From contig CAZHNG010000370.1 in the NCBI GenBank assembly GCA_964533785.1, forward strand, positions 1 through 6,372: a stretch of 6,372 nt of DNA. Reading direction: 5' to 3'. Below the pieces are notes generated by a model. It worked only from the letters and a program-made list of their open reading frames with translations, ran no database searches and had not been told where the DNA came from. Below, one piece after another: positions 1 through 5,543 of this stretch (position 1 is the stretch's first letter; every line of letters starts with the position of its first letter). The stretch is from JANQRV01 sp964533785 (GTDB lineage Bacteria > Bacteroidota > Bacteroidia > Chitinophagales > Saprospiraceae). Position numbers and translations under genes: made by a program.

Positions 1-1
1 T

Positions 2-49
2 TATTCTGAAAAATTGATATCCATTGAATATCAGCGTTTTGTTGTCTAA
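2..49 (+). CDS. Possible C-terminal end of a gene entering from the left edge
   Basis: One plus-strand frame is open from the first bases to a TAA at 47-49 and would encode the last 15 residues of a protein ending in IEYQRFVV. The other two plus frames stop within the first 15 bases. The composition looks protein-like, but 15 codons can stay open by chance, so this is an inference. If real, the gene converges on rho. I do not recognise a family. The stop codon lies inside the first unit of the adjacent heptamer array. Confidence 0.25.
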   Translation, partial: YSEKLISIEYQRFVV

Positions 50-79
50 AATCTTGCGTCTTGCGTCAAAAGTCCAAAA
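45..79. repeat. Degenerate 7-bp tandem repeat, five units
   Basis: Five consecutive heptamers each begin with TC: TCTAAAA, TCTTGCG, TCTTGCG, TCAAAAG, TCCAAAA. Units 2 and 3 are identical; the others keep the TC and an A-rich or TTGCG tail. The array lies downstream of rho in non-coding DNA, next to the stop codon of the possible left-edge gene. The period is seen directly; any function is unknown. Confidence 0.55.
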
Positions 80-205
80 CTTATGAACAAGGAAACGTAA
101 GAGAATCTGTTGACTTTAAGCAAACTCTAGGGAAGTTTATTTGTCATTGCAGCTATACGCTAGAAATTTTAATTTAAAGCCTGATGCCGCCGACCTAAAC
201 CGCCT

Positions 206-1795
206 CTAACCATTCATTGAAGTCAGAAATTCCTCATTACTGGTAGTGCCGTGCATGTGTTTTCTTAAGAATTCCATGGCTTCATCCGGTTTCATATCTG
301 CCAGATGATTTCTGAGGATAAACATCCGTTGCAACGTATCTTTATCCAATAACAATTCTTCTCTACGCGTACTCGACTTGGTAAGATCAATCGCAGGATA
401 CATTCGCTTGTTCGCCAATGAGCGATCCAATTGAAGTTCCATATTACCGGTGCCCTTAAACTCTTCAAAAATAACCCCATCCATTTTCGAACCGGTATCG
501 ATCAAGGCGGTAGCCAGAATAGTCAAGGATCCGCCCCCTTCTATGTTTCTGGCAGCACCAAAGAATTTTTTGGGTTTGTGTAAAGCATTCGCTTCCACAC
601 CACCGGAAAGCACTTTACCACTGGCAGGAGCCACAGTGTTATAGGCTCTGGCCAAACGAGTAATTGAATCCAATAGTACTACCACATCGTGTCCGCATTC
701 CACCAGGCGTTTTGCTTTTTCCAAAACGATCCCTGCCACCCTAACGTGGTTGTCGGCTGGTTCGTCAAAGGTAGAAGCGACAACTTCCGCTTTAACGCTT
801 CGTTTCATATCCGTAACTTCCTCCGGGCGCTCATCGATCAATAATACTAAAAGATAGCATTCCGGGTGGTTTTTGGCAATTGCATTTGCCAGGTCTTTCA
901 ATAAAAAGGTCTTACCGGTTTTAGGCTGGGCAACAATCAAACCACGCTGCCCCTTCCCTATGGGAGTAAAAAGGTCAATCATTCTGTTACCAATATCCTT
1001 CCCCGTGTTCGTAGTCAACAAATTGAACTTTTCACTCGGGAACAAAGGGGTCAGATAATCAAAAGGTACTCTTTCCCTGATATCCTGCGGACTCAAACCA
1101 TTTATCCGCGAGACGCGCAATAGGGCGAAGTATTTTTCACCCTCCTTTGGAGGACGAATGGCACCCTTTACCGTATCTCCCGTTCGTAGGCCGAATAACT
1201 TGATTTGTGACGGTGATACGTAGATATCATCCGGTGAAGTGAGATAATTGTAATCTGAAGAACGGAGAAATCCGTAGCCGTCAGGCATCATTTCCAATAT
1301 ACCTTCGCCTTCAATCACACCATCCAGCTCAATATCAAATTTGTTCGCTTTATCTTCCGTTTCCTCGGCAGGCTTGTCTACACCCTTTTTGGTATCCTCA
1401 GAAGAAGAAGTACTTCTGCTACTACGCCGGCTACTCGATTCTCTTTTTGCCTTCTCTTTTTCAAATTCAACCTTCGTCACTCTTTTTTTATTTTTTCGTT
1501 CATCCTTCGAATTTTTGGAAGAAGAATCCTCTTCCTCTTCCACTGCAACTTCAGTCTTAGAAGTAGATTTAGACCGTTTTCTGGAACTTGATTTTTTCTT
1601 TTCTTTTGCAGGCGTACCATTGCTTCCCTGACTACCCGCGGAATCGGTTTGAGAAGTATTTACCGCCTGTTGATCTAAAATTCTATGGATCAATTCTTGT
1701 TTGTTTAATCTTTTAAAGCCTTTTAAACCTAGCTGTTCAGCCAACTCGCGCAGCTCGGTAACCAGCATATCGTTTAATTGCAATATATCGTACAT
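206..1795 (-). CDS. rho: Transcription termination factor Rho with a long disordered insertion
   Basis: Rho is a hexameric RNA-dependent ATPase that binds nascent RNA, translocates along it and releases RNA polymerase. Residues about 5-42 are the helical Rho N-terminal domain. Residues about 43-152 are low complexity, rich in Ser, Lys, Arg and Glu, and replace the short linker of E. coli Rho, which explains 529 residues against about 419. The OB-fold RNA-binding domain spans about 157-233, with the RNP1-like PDGYGFLR at 171-178 and DDIYVSPSQI at 189-198. The ATPase core shows Walker A QPKTGKT at 290-296, the catalytic glutamate region LIDERPEE at 319-326 (E322), Walker B VVVLLDS at 371-377, the Q-loop region VLSGGVEANALHKPKKFF at 395-412 and the R-loop region EEFKGTGNMEL at 444-454. 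All key motifs are intact. The gene diverges from serS and appears monocistronic. The ATG at 1795 is chosen because the N-terminal domain begins directly after it; no Shine-Dalgarno is visible. Confidence 0.98.
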   Translation of the reverse strand: MYDILQLNDMLVTELRELAEQLGLKGFKRLNKQELIHRILDQQAVNTSQTDSAGSQGSNGTPAKEKKKSSSRKRSKSTSKTEVAVEEEEDSSSKNSKDERKNKKRVTKVEFEKEKAKRESSSRRSSRSTSSSEDTKKGVDKPAEETEDKANKFDIELDGVIEGEGILEMMPDGYGFLRSSDYNYLTSPDDIYVSPSQIKLFGLRTGDTVKGAIRPPKEGEKYFALLRVSRINGLSPQDIRERVPFDYLTPLFPSEKFNLLTTNTGKDIGNRMIDLFTPIGKGQRGLIVAQPKTGKTFLLKDLANAIAKNHPECYLLVLLIDERPEEVTDMKRSVKAEVVASTFDEPADNHVRVAGIVLEKAKRLVECGHDVVVLLDSITRLARAYNTVAPASGKVLSGGVEANALHKPKKFFGAARNIEGGGSLTILATALIDTGSKMDGVIFEEFKGTGNMELQLDRSLANKRMYPAIDLTKSSTRREELLLDKDTLQRMFILRNHLADMKPDEAMEFLRKHMHGTTSNEEFLTSMNG

Positions 1796-1816
1796 AATGT
1801 TAGAATAATAAGCTAT

Positions 1817-1847
1817 CCAGCGCCATGGTGGCCATGGAGAACACTGG
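1817..1847 (-). promoter_or_regulatory. Stable hairpin in the rho leader, 21 nt upstream of the start codon
   Basis: In the rho-sense RNA, CCAGUG pairs with CGCUGG (one G-U pair) and CCAUGG pairs with a second CCAUGG across a CCA loop. A 4-nt UUCU bulge sits on the 5' side, giving 12 base pairs in total. The element is strikingly GC-rich for its surroundings. No U-run follows it, so it does not look like an intrinsic terminator. Control of rho translation or mRNA stability is an inference; a DNA-level operator is also possible because CCATGG is itself palindromic. Confidence 0.5.
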
Positions 1848-1944
1848 TTTGGTTAGCGTGAATTGATAATTTTTATGAAATAAGTATTTAAAATGGAACT
1901 GTAATATTTGTTGTAGGAACTTTCAAGCAAGGGATGTTCAGAAA

Positions 1945-1958
1945 TTCAAACCTCTATT
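1945..1958 (+). repeat. 14-bp dispersed repeat, copy 1
   Basis: TTCAAACCTCTATT occurs here in the rho-serS intergenic region and again at 4617-4630 upstream of frr, in the same plus-strand orientation. Relative to the transcripts the orientations are opposite: antisense to the rho leader here, sense in the frr leader. It could be coincidence in A/T-rich DNA. Confidence 0.4.
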
Positions 1959-2200
1959 TATTATTAAAAAAGCTTTTGGATATAATTTCAAAATACCTGA
2001 CCAATATGCAATAAGATATAACTGTCCATCTTTCCCCTTAGCCTATAATCTCAACCTGCCATATTGTTTTGTGAAAAAGATTCTTTGATGAAGAACACCG
2101 CATCGCTATCCAAATTTCCCTCAAGAGGTGGAAACCATCAGAAATAAGATGAAACTTAAAATTTGAAATCTCAGCGTGGTATGACTTACACTTTCTGTCG

Positions 2201-2230
2201 CAAAAATACATTTAATTTTCTAATTTCAAA
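2201..2230 (-). promoter_or_regulatory. Predicted rho promoter, Bacteroidota type
   Basis: Read on the minus strand, TTTG (2227-2230), 18 bp, then TATTTTTG (2201-2208) match the known Bacteroidota -33 TTTG / -7 TAnnTTTG consensus. Transcription would start near 2196, giving rho a leader of about 400 nt. This was the best match I found on that strand in the intergenic region. The start site itself is inferred. Confidence 0.5.
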
Positions 2231-2241
2231 TAGTATCTTTG
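2211..2241 (+). promoter_or_regulatory. Predicted serS promoter, Bacteroidota type
   Basis: TATCTTTG at 2234-2241 is an exact TAnnTTTG -7 element. The T-rich TTTA at 2211-2214, 19 bp upstream, is only a weak -33 element. Transcription would start near 2248, leaving about 130 nt before the serS ATG. The site interleaves with the minus-strand rho promoter candidate, so the two are back to back. Confidence 0.45.
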
Positions 2242-2376
2242 CAAAAAATAATAAAAATCTTGTTTGGGGATTAAAAAGTTGTTTTTTTAGACTCCGAATT
2301 CAACGATTTCACCTGACTCAAGAACGCTTCTTCACCTAAGATTATTTTGTTATAAATATATTTCATCCCTTTTATT

Positions 2377-3654
2377 ATGTTAGAAATAAGCTTCATTAGA
2401 GCACACAAAGACCTTGTCTTCGAAGGATTGAAAAAAAGGAATTTTAAACCAGAAGAACTAAATATTATCGATGATCTTATTGATCTGGACGACAAAAGAA
2501 AAGCGATCCAGACCGAGTTGGATCAGATAAACGCCAAACGTAAAGAATTATCCGATTCTATTGGTAGTCTTTTTAAAGCTGGAAAAAAGGACGAGGCGGA
2601 GCAGATGAAGCAAATCGTGCATGGTTTAAAAGAAAAGATCGGCGAACACGAGACCAACCTCAAGACTACTAAAGCCGAACTTAATGATCTGTTGTACACC
2701 GTCCCCAATATTCCCCATCCTTCGGTTCCCAAGGGTAATAGCGACGATGATAATGAAATACATCAGGACTGGAAAGGCGATCTCCCGCAATTAGAAAAGA
2801 ATGCCTTACCCCACTGGGAACTGGCTCCCAAATACGACTTATTTAGCCTTGAACTAGGGGTAAAGATCACCGGTGCCGGATTTCCCGTTTACACTGGAAA
2901 AGGAGCACGGCTGCAACGGGCCCTCATATCTTTTTTCCTGGATGAAGCAGTTAAAGCGGGTTATAAAGAAGTTATTCCGCCACTTTTAGTCAATGAGGAC
3001 ACGGCAAGAGCGACCGGACAATTACCAGATAAAGACGGCCAGATGTATTACGTCGAAAAAGATGACCTGTATCTCATTCCTACTGCAGAAGTTCCTGTGA
3101 CTAATATTTATCGTGACGTCATAATAAACGAAACTGATTTCCCTATCAAACTTACCGGATATACTCCTTGTTTCAGAAGAGAAGCAGGATCGTACGGAGC
3201 ACATGTTCGCGGTTTGAACCGGGTTCATCAATTCGATAAGGTAGAAATTGTGCAAATTCAACATCCGGATCGTTCTTACGAAAGCTTGCAAGAAATGATC
3301 GGTCATGTCGAACAATTGTTAAATCAATTGGAATTACCTTACCGTATCCTAAAACTTTGTAGCGGTGATCTTGGTTTTACTTCTGCAATAACCTACGATT
3401 TTGAAGTATATTCCGCAGCTCAAGAAAGATGGTTGGAAGTAAGTTCCGTATCAAATTTTGAAACGTACCAAAGTAACCGCCTGAAAGTTAGATTTAAGGA
3501 TGGGAAAAACATTCGCCTCGCCCATACCTTAAACGGCAGTGCTTTGGCTTTAGCAAGGATCGTAGCTGCTATATTGGAAAACAATCAAACCGAAAGTGGT
3601 ATCGTTATTCCGAAAGTATTACAAAGCTACACCGGGTTTGAGTTGATCAATTAA
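2377..3654 (+). CDS. serS: Seryl-tRNA synthetase
   Basis: This class II aminoacyl-tRNA synthetase charges tRNA-Ser with serine using ATP in the cytoplasm; the family also charges tRNA-Sec where that tRNA exists. Residues about 33-106 form the long antiparallel coiled-coil arm that grips the tRNA variable arm, followed by the conserved VPNIPHPSVP at 109-118. The catalytic domain carries motif 1 around 176-205 (GARLQRALISFFLDE onward), the serine-binding TAEVP at 236-240, motif 2 from about 262 with PCFRREAGSYG at 264-274, and motif 3 at about 384-419 (LNGSALALARI onward). At 425 residues it is normal length and appears complete. The start fits the usual N-terminus (MLEISFIRAH resembles MLxxxFIRxN). 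It is the first gene of a likely two-gene unit with the metallopeptidase 25 bp downstream. Confidence 0.98.
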   Translation: MLEISFIRAHKDLVFEGLKKRNFKPEELNIIDDLIDLDDKRKAIQTELDQINAKRKELSDSIGSLFKAGKKDEAEQMKQIVHGLKEKIGEHETNLKTTKAELNDLLYTVPNIPHPSVPKGNSDDDNEIHQDWKGDLPQLEKNALPHWELAPKYDLFSLELGVKITGAGFPVYTGKGARLQRALISFFLDEAVKAGYKEVIPPLLVNEDTARATGQLPDKDGQMYYVEKDDLYLIPTAEVPVTNIYRDVIINETDFPIKLTGYTPCFRREAGSYGAHVRGLNRVHQFDKVEIVQIQHPDRSYESLQEMIGHVEQLLNQLELPYRILKLCSGDLGFTSAITYDFEVYSAAQERWLEVSSVSNFETYQSNRLKVRFKDGKNIRLAHTLNGSALALARIVAAILENNQTESGIVIPKVLQSYTGFELIN

Positions 3655-3679
3655 ACAGACAATAAAAAACTAATTCGAT

Positions 3680-4378
3680 ATGATGTCAATAGAATACATG
3701 GGTTACATGGTCGTAGCCGGCGTTTTATCTATTATTGGTGCAATAGTTAGTCAAAGATTAAAGAGTAAATTCAATAAATACAGCAGAATTCCTTTGCGTT
3801 CGGGAATGTCAGGCCATGAGGTCGCCGAAGCAATGCTAAATCAATATGGCATTAACCACGTAAAGATCGTTCAAGGACAGGGTTTTCTTACGGACCATTA
3901 TAATCCCATGACCAAAACGGTCACACTAAGTCCGGCCGTATATCAAGGACGAAGTGTTGCTGCCGCAGCCGTTGCGGCGCACGAATGCGGCCATGCCGTA
4001 CAGCATGACAAATCCTACAGTATGCTCCAGATGCGTTCCGCCTTAGTCCCTTTTGTAAAGGCAGCTTCTATGGCGCAGCAGTGGTTGCTGTTGCTGGCTT
4101 TTATCATGCTGAATCAATTTCCGGCATTGATGCTGATCACTATTATAGCGTTTGGGATCACCACTCTTTTCAGCTTTGTGACCTTGCCGGTAGAGTTTGA
4201 TGCCTCTAAACGGGCATTGGTATGGCTTGAGAAAAGTAGTGTTGCCCAGGGAGCGGAATACTCAGGTGCTAAAGATGCTTTATGGTGGGCGGCAATGACT
4301 TACGTTTCAGCAGCCTTATCATCCTTAGTGATGCTATTATACCTAGTACTGCGTTATACTGCTGCATCAAGCGATTAG
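3680..4378 (+). CDS. YugP-type membrane zinc metallopeptidase
   Basis: This 232-residue integral membrane protein matches the neutral zinc metallopeptidase family typified by Bacillus subtilis YugP, whose substrate is not established. The zinc site is HECGH at residues 101-105, an HExxH motif within AAHECGHAVQHD. The acidic residues in LPVEFDASKRAL (E172, D174) are likely candidates for the third ligand. Predicted membrane segments lie at about 7-23, 134-150, 151-169 and 204-224. The segment between the first helix and the zinc motif carries the conserved SGMSGHEVAEAML and NPMTKTVTLSP stretches. Two ATG codons are adjacent (3680 and 3683), so the start is uncertain by one residue. It sits 25 bp after serS in the same direction with no terminator seen between, suggesting co-transcription. 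The last residues are hydrophilic, so the protein appears complete. Confidence 0.9.
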   Translation: MMSIEYMGYMVVAGVLSIIGAIVSQRLKSKFNKYSRIPLRSGMSGHEVAEAMLNQYGINHVKIVQGQGFLTDHYNPMTKTVTLSPAVYQGRSVAAAAVAAHECGHAVQHDKSYSMLQMRSALVPFVKAASMAQQWLLLLAFIMLNQFPALMLITIIAFGITTLFSFVTLPVEFDASKRALVWLEKSSVAQGAEYSGAKDALWWAAMTYVSAALSSLVMLLYLVLRYTAASSD

Positions 4379-4465
4379 AAGAACCCTTTGGGAGATTGCC
4401 GGTTGGTTGTAATAGGTAAATAAGAGAACAGAGCAATATTAAATTAGTATATTTTTGCCCTGGCT

Positions 4466-4499
4466 TTGCGACATTAAAAGGCAATAAATGTTAACTTTG
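4466..4499 (+). promoter_or_regulatory. Predicted frr promoter, Bacteroidota type
   Basis: TTG (4466-4468, within CTTTG), 23 bp, then TAACTTTG (4492-4499) fits the TTG / TAnnTTTG pattern, with spacing at the long end of the accepted range. It would leave a leader of about 185 nt before frr. The -7 element overlaps a small inverted repeat, TTAAC-TTTGA-GTTAA. Confidence 0.4.
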
Positions 4500-4616
4500 A
4501 GTTAATTTTCTTTTGCTAGACTTGTTTGAAAAACATTATCAAGGTCTTGTTAAACTTTAGGTTGTACAATATTTTAGATAACTGAAACTTGTTGTTTTGA
4601 GATTGAGTTACTTTTT

Positions 4617-4630
4617 TTCAAACCTCTATT
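4617..4630 (+). repeat. 14-bp dispersed repeat, copy 2
   Basis: This is identical to 1945-1958 (TTCAAACCTCTATT). It lies in the frr leader, downstream of the predicted promoter and about 60 bp before the start codon. Confidence 0.4.
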
Positions 4631-4691
4631 AGCTCAGTACTATCATTACTTATTCAAGTTAAAAAGAATAGGGCAATATAAAATAACGATT

Positions 4692-5252
4692 ATGGAAGAC
4701 GTATCCACTTATGTAGAAATGGCCAAGGAATTAATGAATGACTCTTTAGAGCACCTTAAACAAGAGCTGGCAAAAATAAGAACGGGTAAGGCTAACCCAT
4801 CCATGCTTGGCGGGATCATGGTACCCTATTACGGTTCTCCTACGCCTCTGAATCAGGTTGCTAATGTTGGGAGCGCCGACGCGAGAACCCTTACCATCCA
4901 GCCGTGGGAAAAGAACATGCTTGCTCCTATTGAAAAAGCAATCTTTGAAGCTAACCTCGGGCTAACTCCTCAGAACGATGGTGAGATTATACGCATTCCT
5001 ATCCCTCCCCTAACGGAAGACCGGCGCAAAGATCTCGCAAAAAGAGCGAAAGCACTTGGAGAAGATGCAAAAGTTAGTATCAGAAATGCTCGCCGCGAAG
5101 CTATGGATGGCATAAAAGCTGCTATAAAAGATGGTTTCCCGGAAGATGCAGGTAAACGAAAAGAAACGGAAATCCAGGAATTGACCAATCAGTTTTCTCA
5201 CAAAGCAGATGAACTGATCGAAGCAAAAGAAAAAGATATTATGACCATCTAA
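4692..5252 (+). CDS. frr: Ribosome recycling factor
   Basis: RRF works with EF-G to split the post-termination ribosome so that subunits, mRNA and tRNA can be reused. The 186-residue length is typical. Domain I is the three-helix bundle formed by about residues 1-30 and 105-186; domain II, the small beta domain, is about 31-104. Family hallmarks are KIRTGKANPSML at 28-39, YYGSPTPLNQVA at 46-57, IRIPIPPLTEDRRKDL at 100-115 and RNARREAMDGIK at 131-142, whose arginines lie in the region that contacts 23S rRNA. The ATG at 4692 gives the usual N-terminus, preceded only by A/T-rich sequence. In many bacteria frr follows pyrH, but here a 313-bp non-coding gap precedes it and the upstream gene is a metallopeptidase. 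The rpmH remnant follows 51 bp after the stop. Confidence 0.97.
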   Translation: MEDVSTYVEMAKELMNDSLEHLKQELAKIRTGKANPSMLGGIMVPYYGSPTPLNQVANVGSADARTLTIQPWEKNMLAPIEKAIFEANLGLTPQNDGEIIRIPIPPLTEDRRKDLAKRAKALGEDAKVSIRNARREAMDGIKAAIKDGFPEDAGKRKETEIQELTNQFSHKADELIEAKEKDIMTI

Positions 5253-5254
5253 GC

Positions 5255-5284
5255 TGGTATCTTTAAAAATTTATTGTACCTTCG
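5255..5284 (+). promoter_or_regulatory. Possible rpmH promoter
   Basis: TACCTTCG at 5277-5284 is one base from the TAnnTTTG -7 consensus. TGG at 5255-5257, 19 bp upstream, is one base from TTG. Transcription would start near 5291, leaving a very short leader before the rpmH ATG at 5304. Both elements are imperfect, and read-through from frr is an alternative. Confidence 0.35.
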
Positions 5285-5303
5285 CCGTCCAAAATTAGAA
5301 GTC

Positions 5304-5449
5304 ATGAAGAGAACTTATCAACCATCGAAAAGAAACATGGTTTTCGCGAGCGTATGAAGACTAAAAATGGTAGAAAAGTACTATCAAGAAGAAGGGCGCG
5401 CGGCAGATTAAAGCTAAGTGTTTCTGATGAAAAACTTGGTAAGAAATAG
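5304..5449 (+). pseudogene. rpmH: Ribosomal protein L34 gene with a frameshifting deletion
   Basis: L34 is a small, very basic protein of the 50S subunit. From the ATG at 5304 the frame reads MKRTYQPSKR, the canonical L34 N-terminus, then runs out of register and stops at TGA 5355-5357 after 17 codons. The rest of L34 is present in another frame from CAT at 5336: HGFRERMKTKNGRK, then VLSRRRARGRLKLSV, SDEKLGKK, ending in TAG at 5447-5449. Intact L34 proteins normally have about five residues, KRRNK or similar, between SKR and HGF. Here only two bases separate those codons, so 13 bp appear to be missing. With them the protein would be the normal 52 residues. The lost bases would be an A/G-rich run, prone to slippage, misassembly or read error. 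Nothing else in the gene is decayed. An internal ATG at 5354 could start only a truncated C-terminal part. Confidence 0.88.
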
Positions 5450-5479
5450 TATTTCCTTTTCCGTAAGGAAATACTATTT
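5444..5479 (+). terminator. Perfect 15-bp hairpin ending rpmH, possibly bidirectional
   Basis: AAATAGTATTTCCTT at 5444-5458 is exactly repeated in inverted orientation at 5465-5479 around a 6-base loop, TTCCGT. The left arm contains the last lysine codon and the stop codon of the rpmH frame. T-rich sequence follows on the plus strand (TTTT at 5477-5480, then ACATTGTTTT). It lies between convergent genes and could also stop transcription arriving on the minus strand, though the tail on that side is less U-rich. Confidence 0.75.
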
Positions 5480-5512
5480 TACATTGTTTTCAGCTTTATA
5501 TTTTCCATCCTT

Positions 5513-5543
5513 ATAAAAATCCAGGGATACTCTTTCACTGGAT
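5513..5543 (-). terminator. Candidate terminator of the response regulator gene
   Basis: On the minus strand ATCCAG (5543-5538) pairs with CTGGAT (5524-5519) across a 13-base loop, and the second arm runs straight into TTTTT (5519-5515). The first arm overlaps the last codons of the response regulator, whose TGA is at 5537-5535. The stem is only six pairs, so this is moderate evidence. The stronger rpmH hairpin farther on could back it up. Confidence 0.4.

Larger units (their letters stand above)
1796..2376. other. Divergent intergenic region between rho and serS
   Basis: This 581-bp A/T-rich stretch has no convincing gene. It holds opposing promoter candidates around 2201-2241, which would give rho a leader of about 400 nt and serS one of about 130 nt. 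It also has a GC-rich hairpin next to the rho start, a copy of a 14-bp sequence shared with the frr leader, and a weak inverted repeat TTTCC/GGAAA at 2115-2134. A 26-codon plus-strand frame starting at 1934 is not supported by anything else. I saw no tRNA-like fold or recognisable riboswitch. Confidence 0.7.
4379..4691. other. Intergenic region upstream of frr
   Basis: This 313-bp A/T-rich gap has no supportable gene. It contains two TAnnTTTG matches on the plus strand: TATTTTTG at 4450-4457, without a good -33 element, and TAACTTTG at 4492-4499, with one. It also has a small TTAAC/GTTAA inverted repeat at the second site and the second copy of the 14-bp repeat. No strong intrinsic terminator for the upstream pair was found; only weak CCC/GGG and AACC/GGTT pairings follow the stop at 4378. 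No tRNA or known small RNA was recognised. Confidence 0.6.

Noticed and set aside
15..33. TGATAT/ATATCA inverted repeat as a terminator
   Set aside because: Only six A/T-rich pairs around a 7-base loop and no clear U-run; too weak to call on either strand.
1341..1631. 96-codon plus-strand open frame rich in Ser, Leu and Phe
   Set aside because: It is the antisense of the low-complexity Ser/Lys/Glu insertion of rho; the codon bias there keeps the opposite strand open. No family resemblance.
1934..2014. 26-codon plus-strand frame (starts MFRNSNLYLL) in the rho-serS gap
   Set aside because: Short, A/T-rich and leucine-rich as expected by chance, with no ribosome-binding signal or promoter match just upstream.
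2320..2332. AAGAA-CGC-TTCTT hairpin in the serS leader as a regulatory element
   Set aside because: Five weak pairs with a 3-base loop and no supporting context such as a T-box-like motif.
2271..2495. 74-codon minus-strand open frame across the serS start
   Set aside because: It overlaps the well-supported serS N-terminus and promoter-proximal leader, and the translation shows no recognisable motif.
4269..4484. 71-codon minus-strand frame across the metallopeptidase 3' end
   Set aside because: Shadow of the real gene in its upstream-coding part and intergenic DNA in the rest; no motif seen.
5354..5449. Internal ATG as a genuine short rpmH start
   Set aside because: It would drop the conserved MKRTYQPSKR N-terminus that is still present upstream in another frame, so a frameshift explains the data better than a new start.
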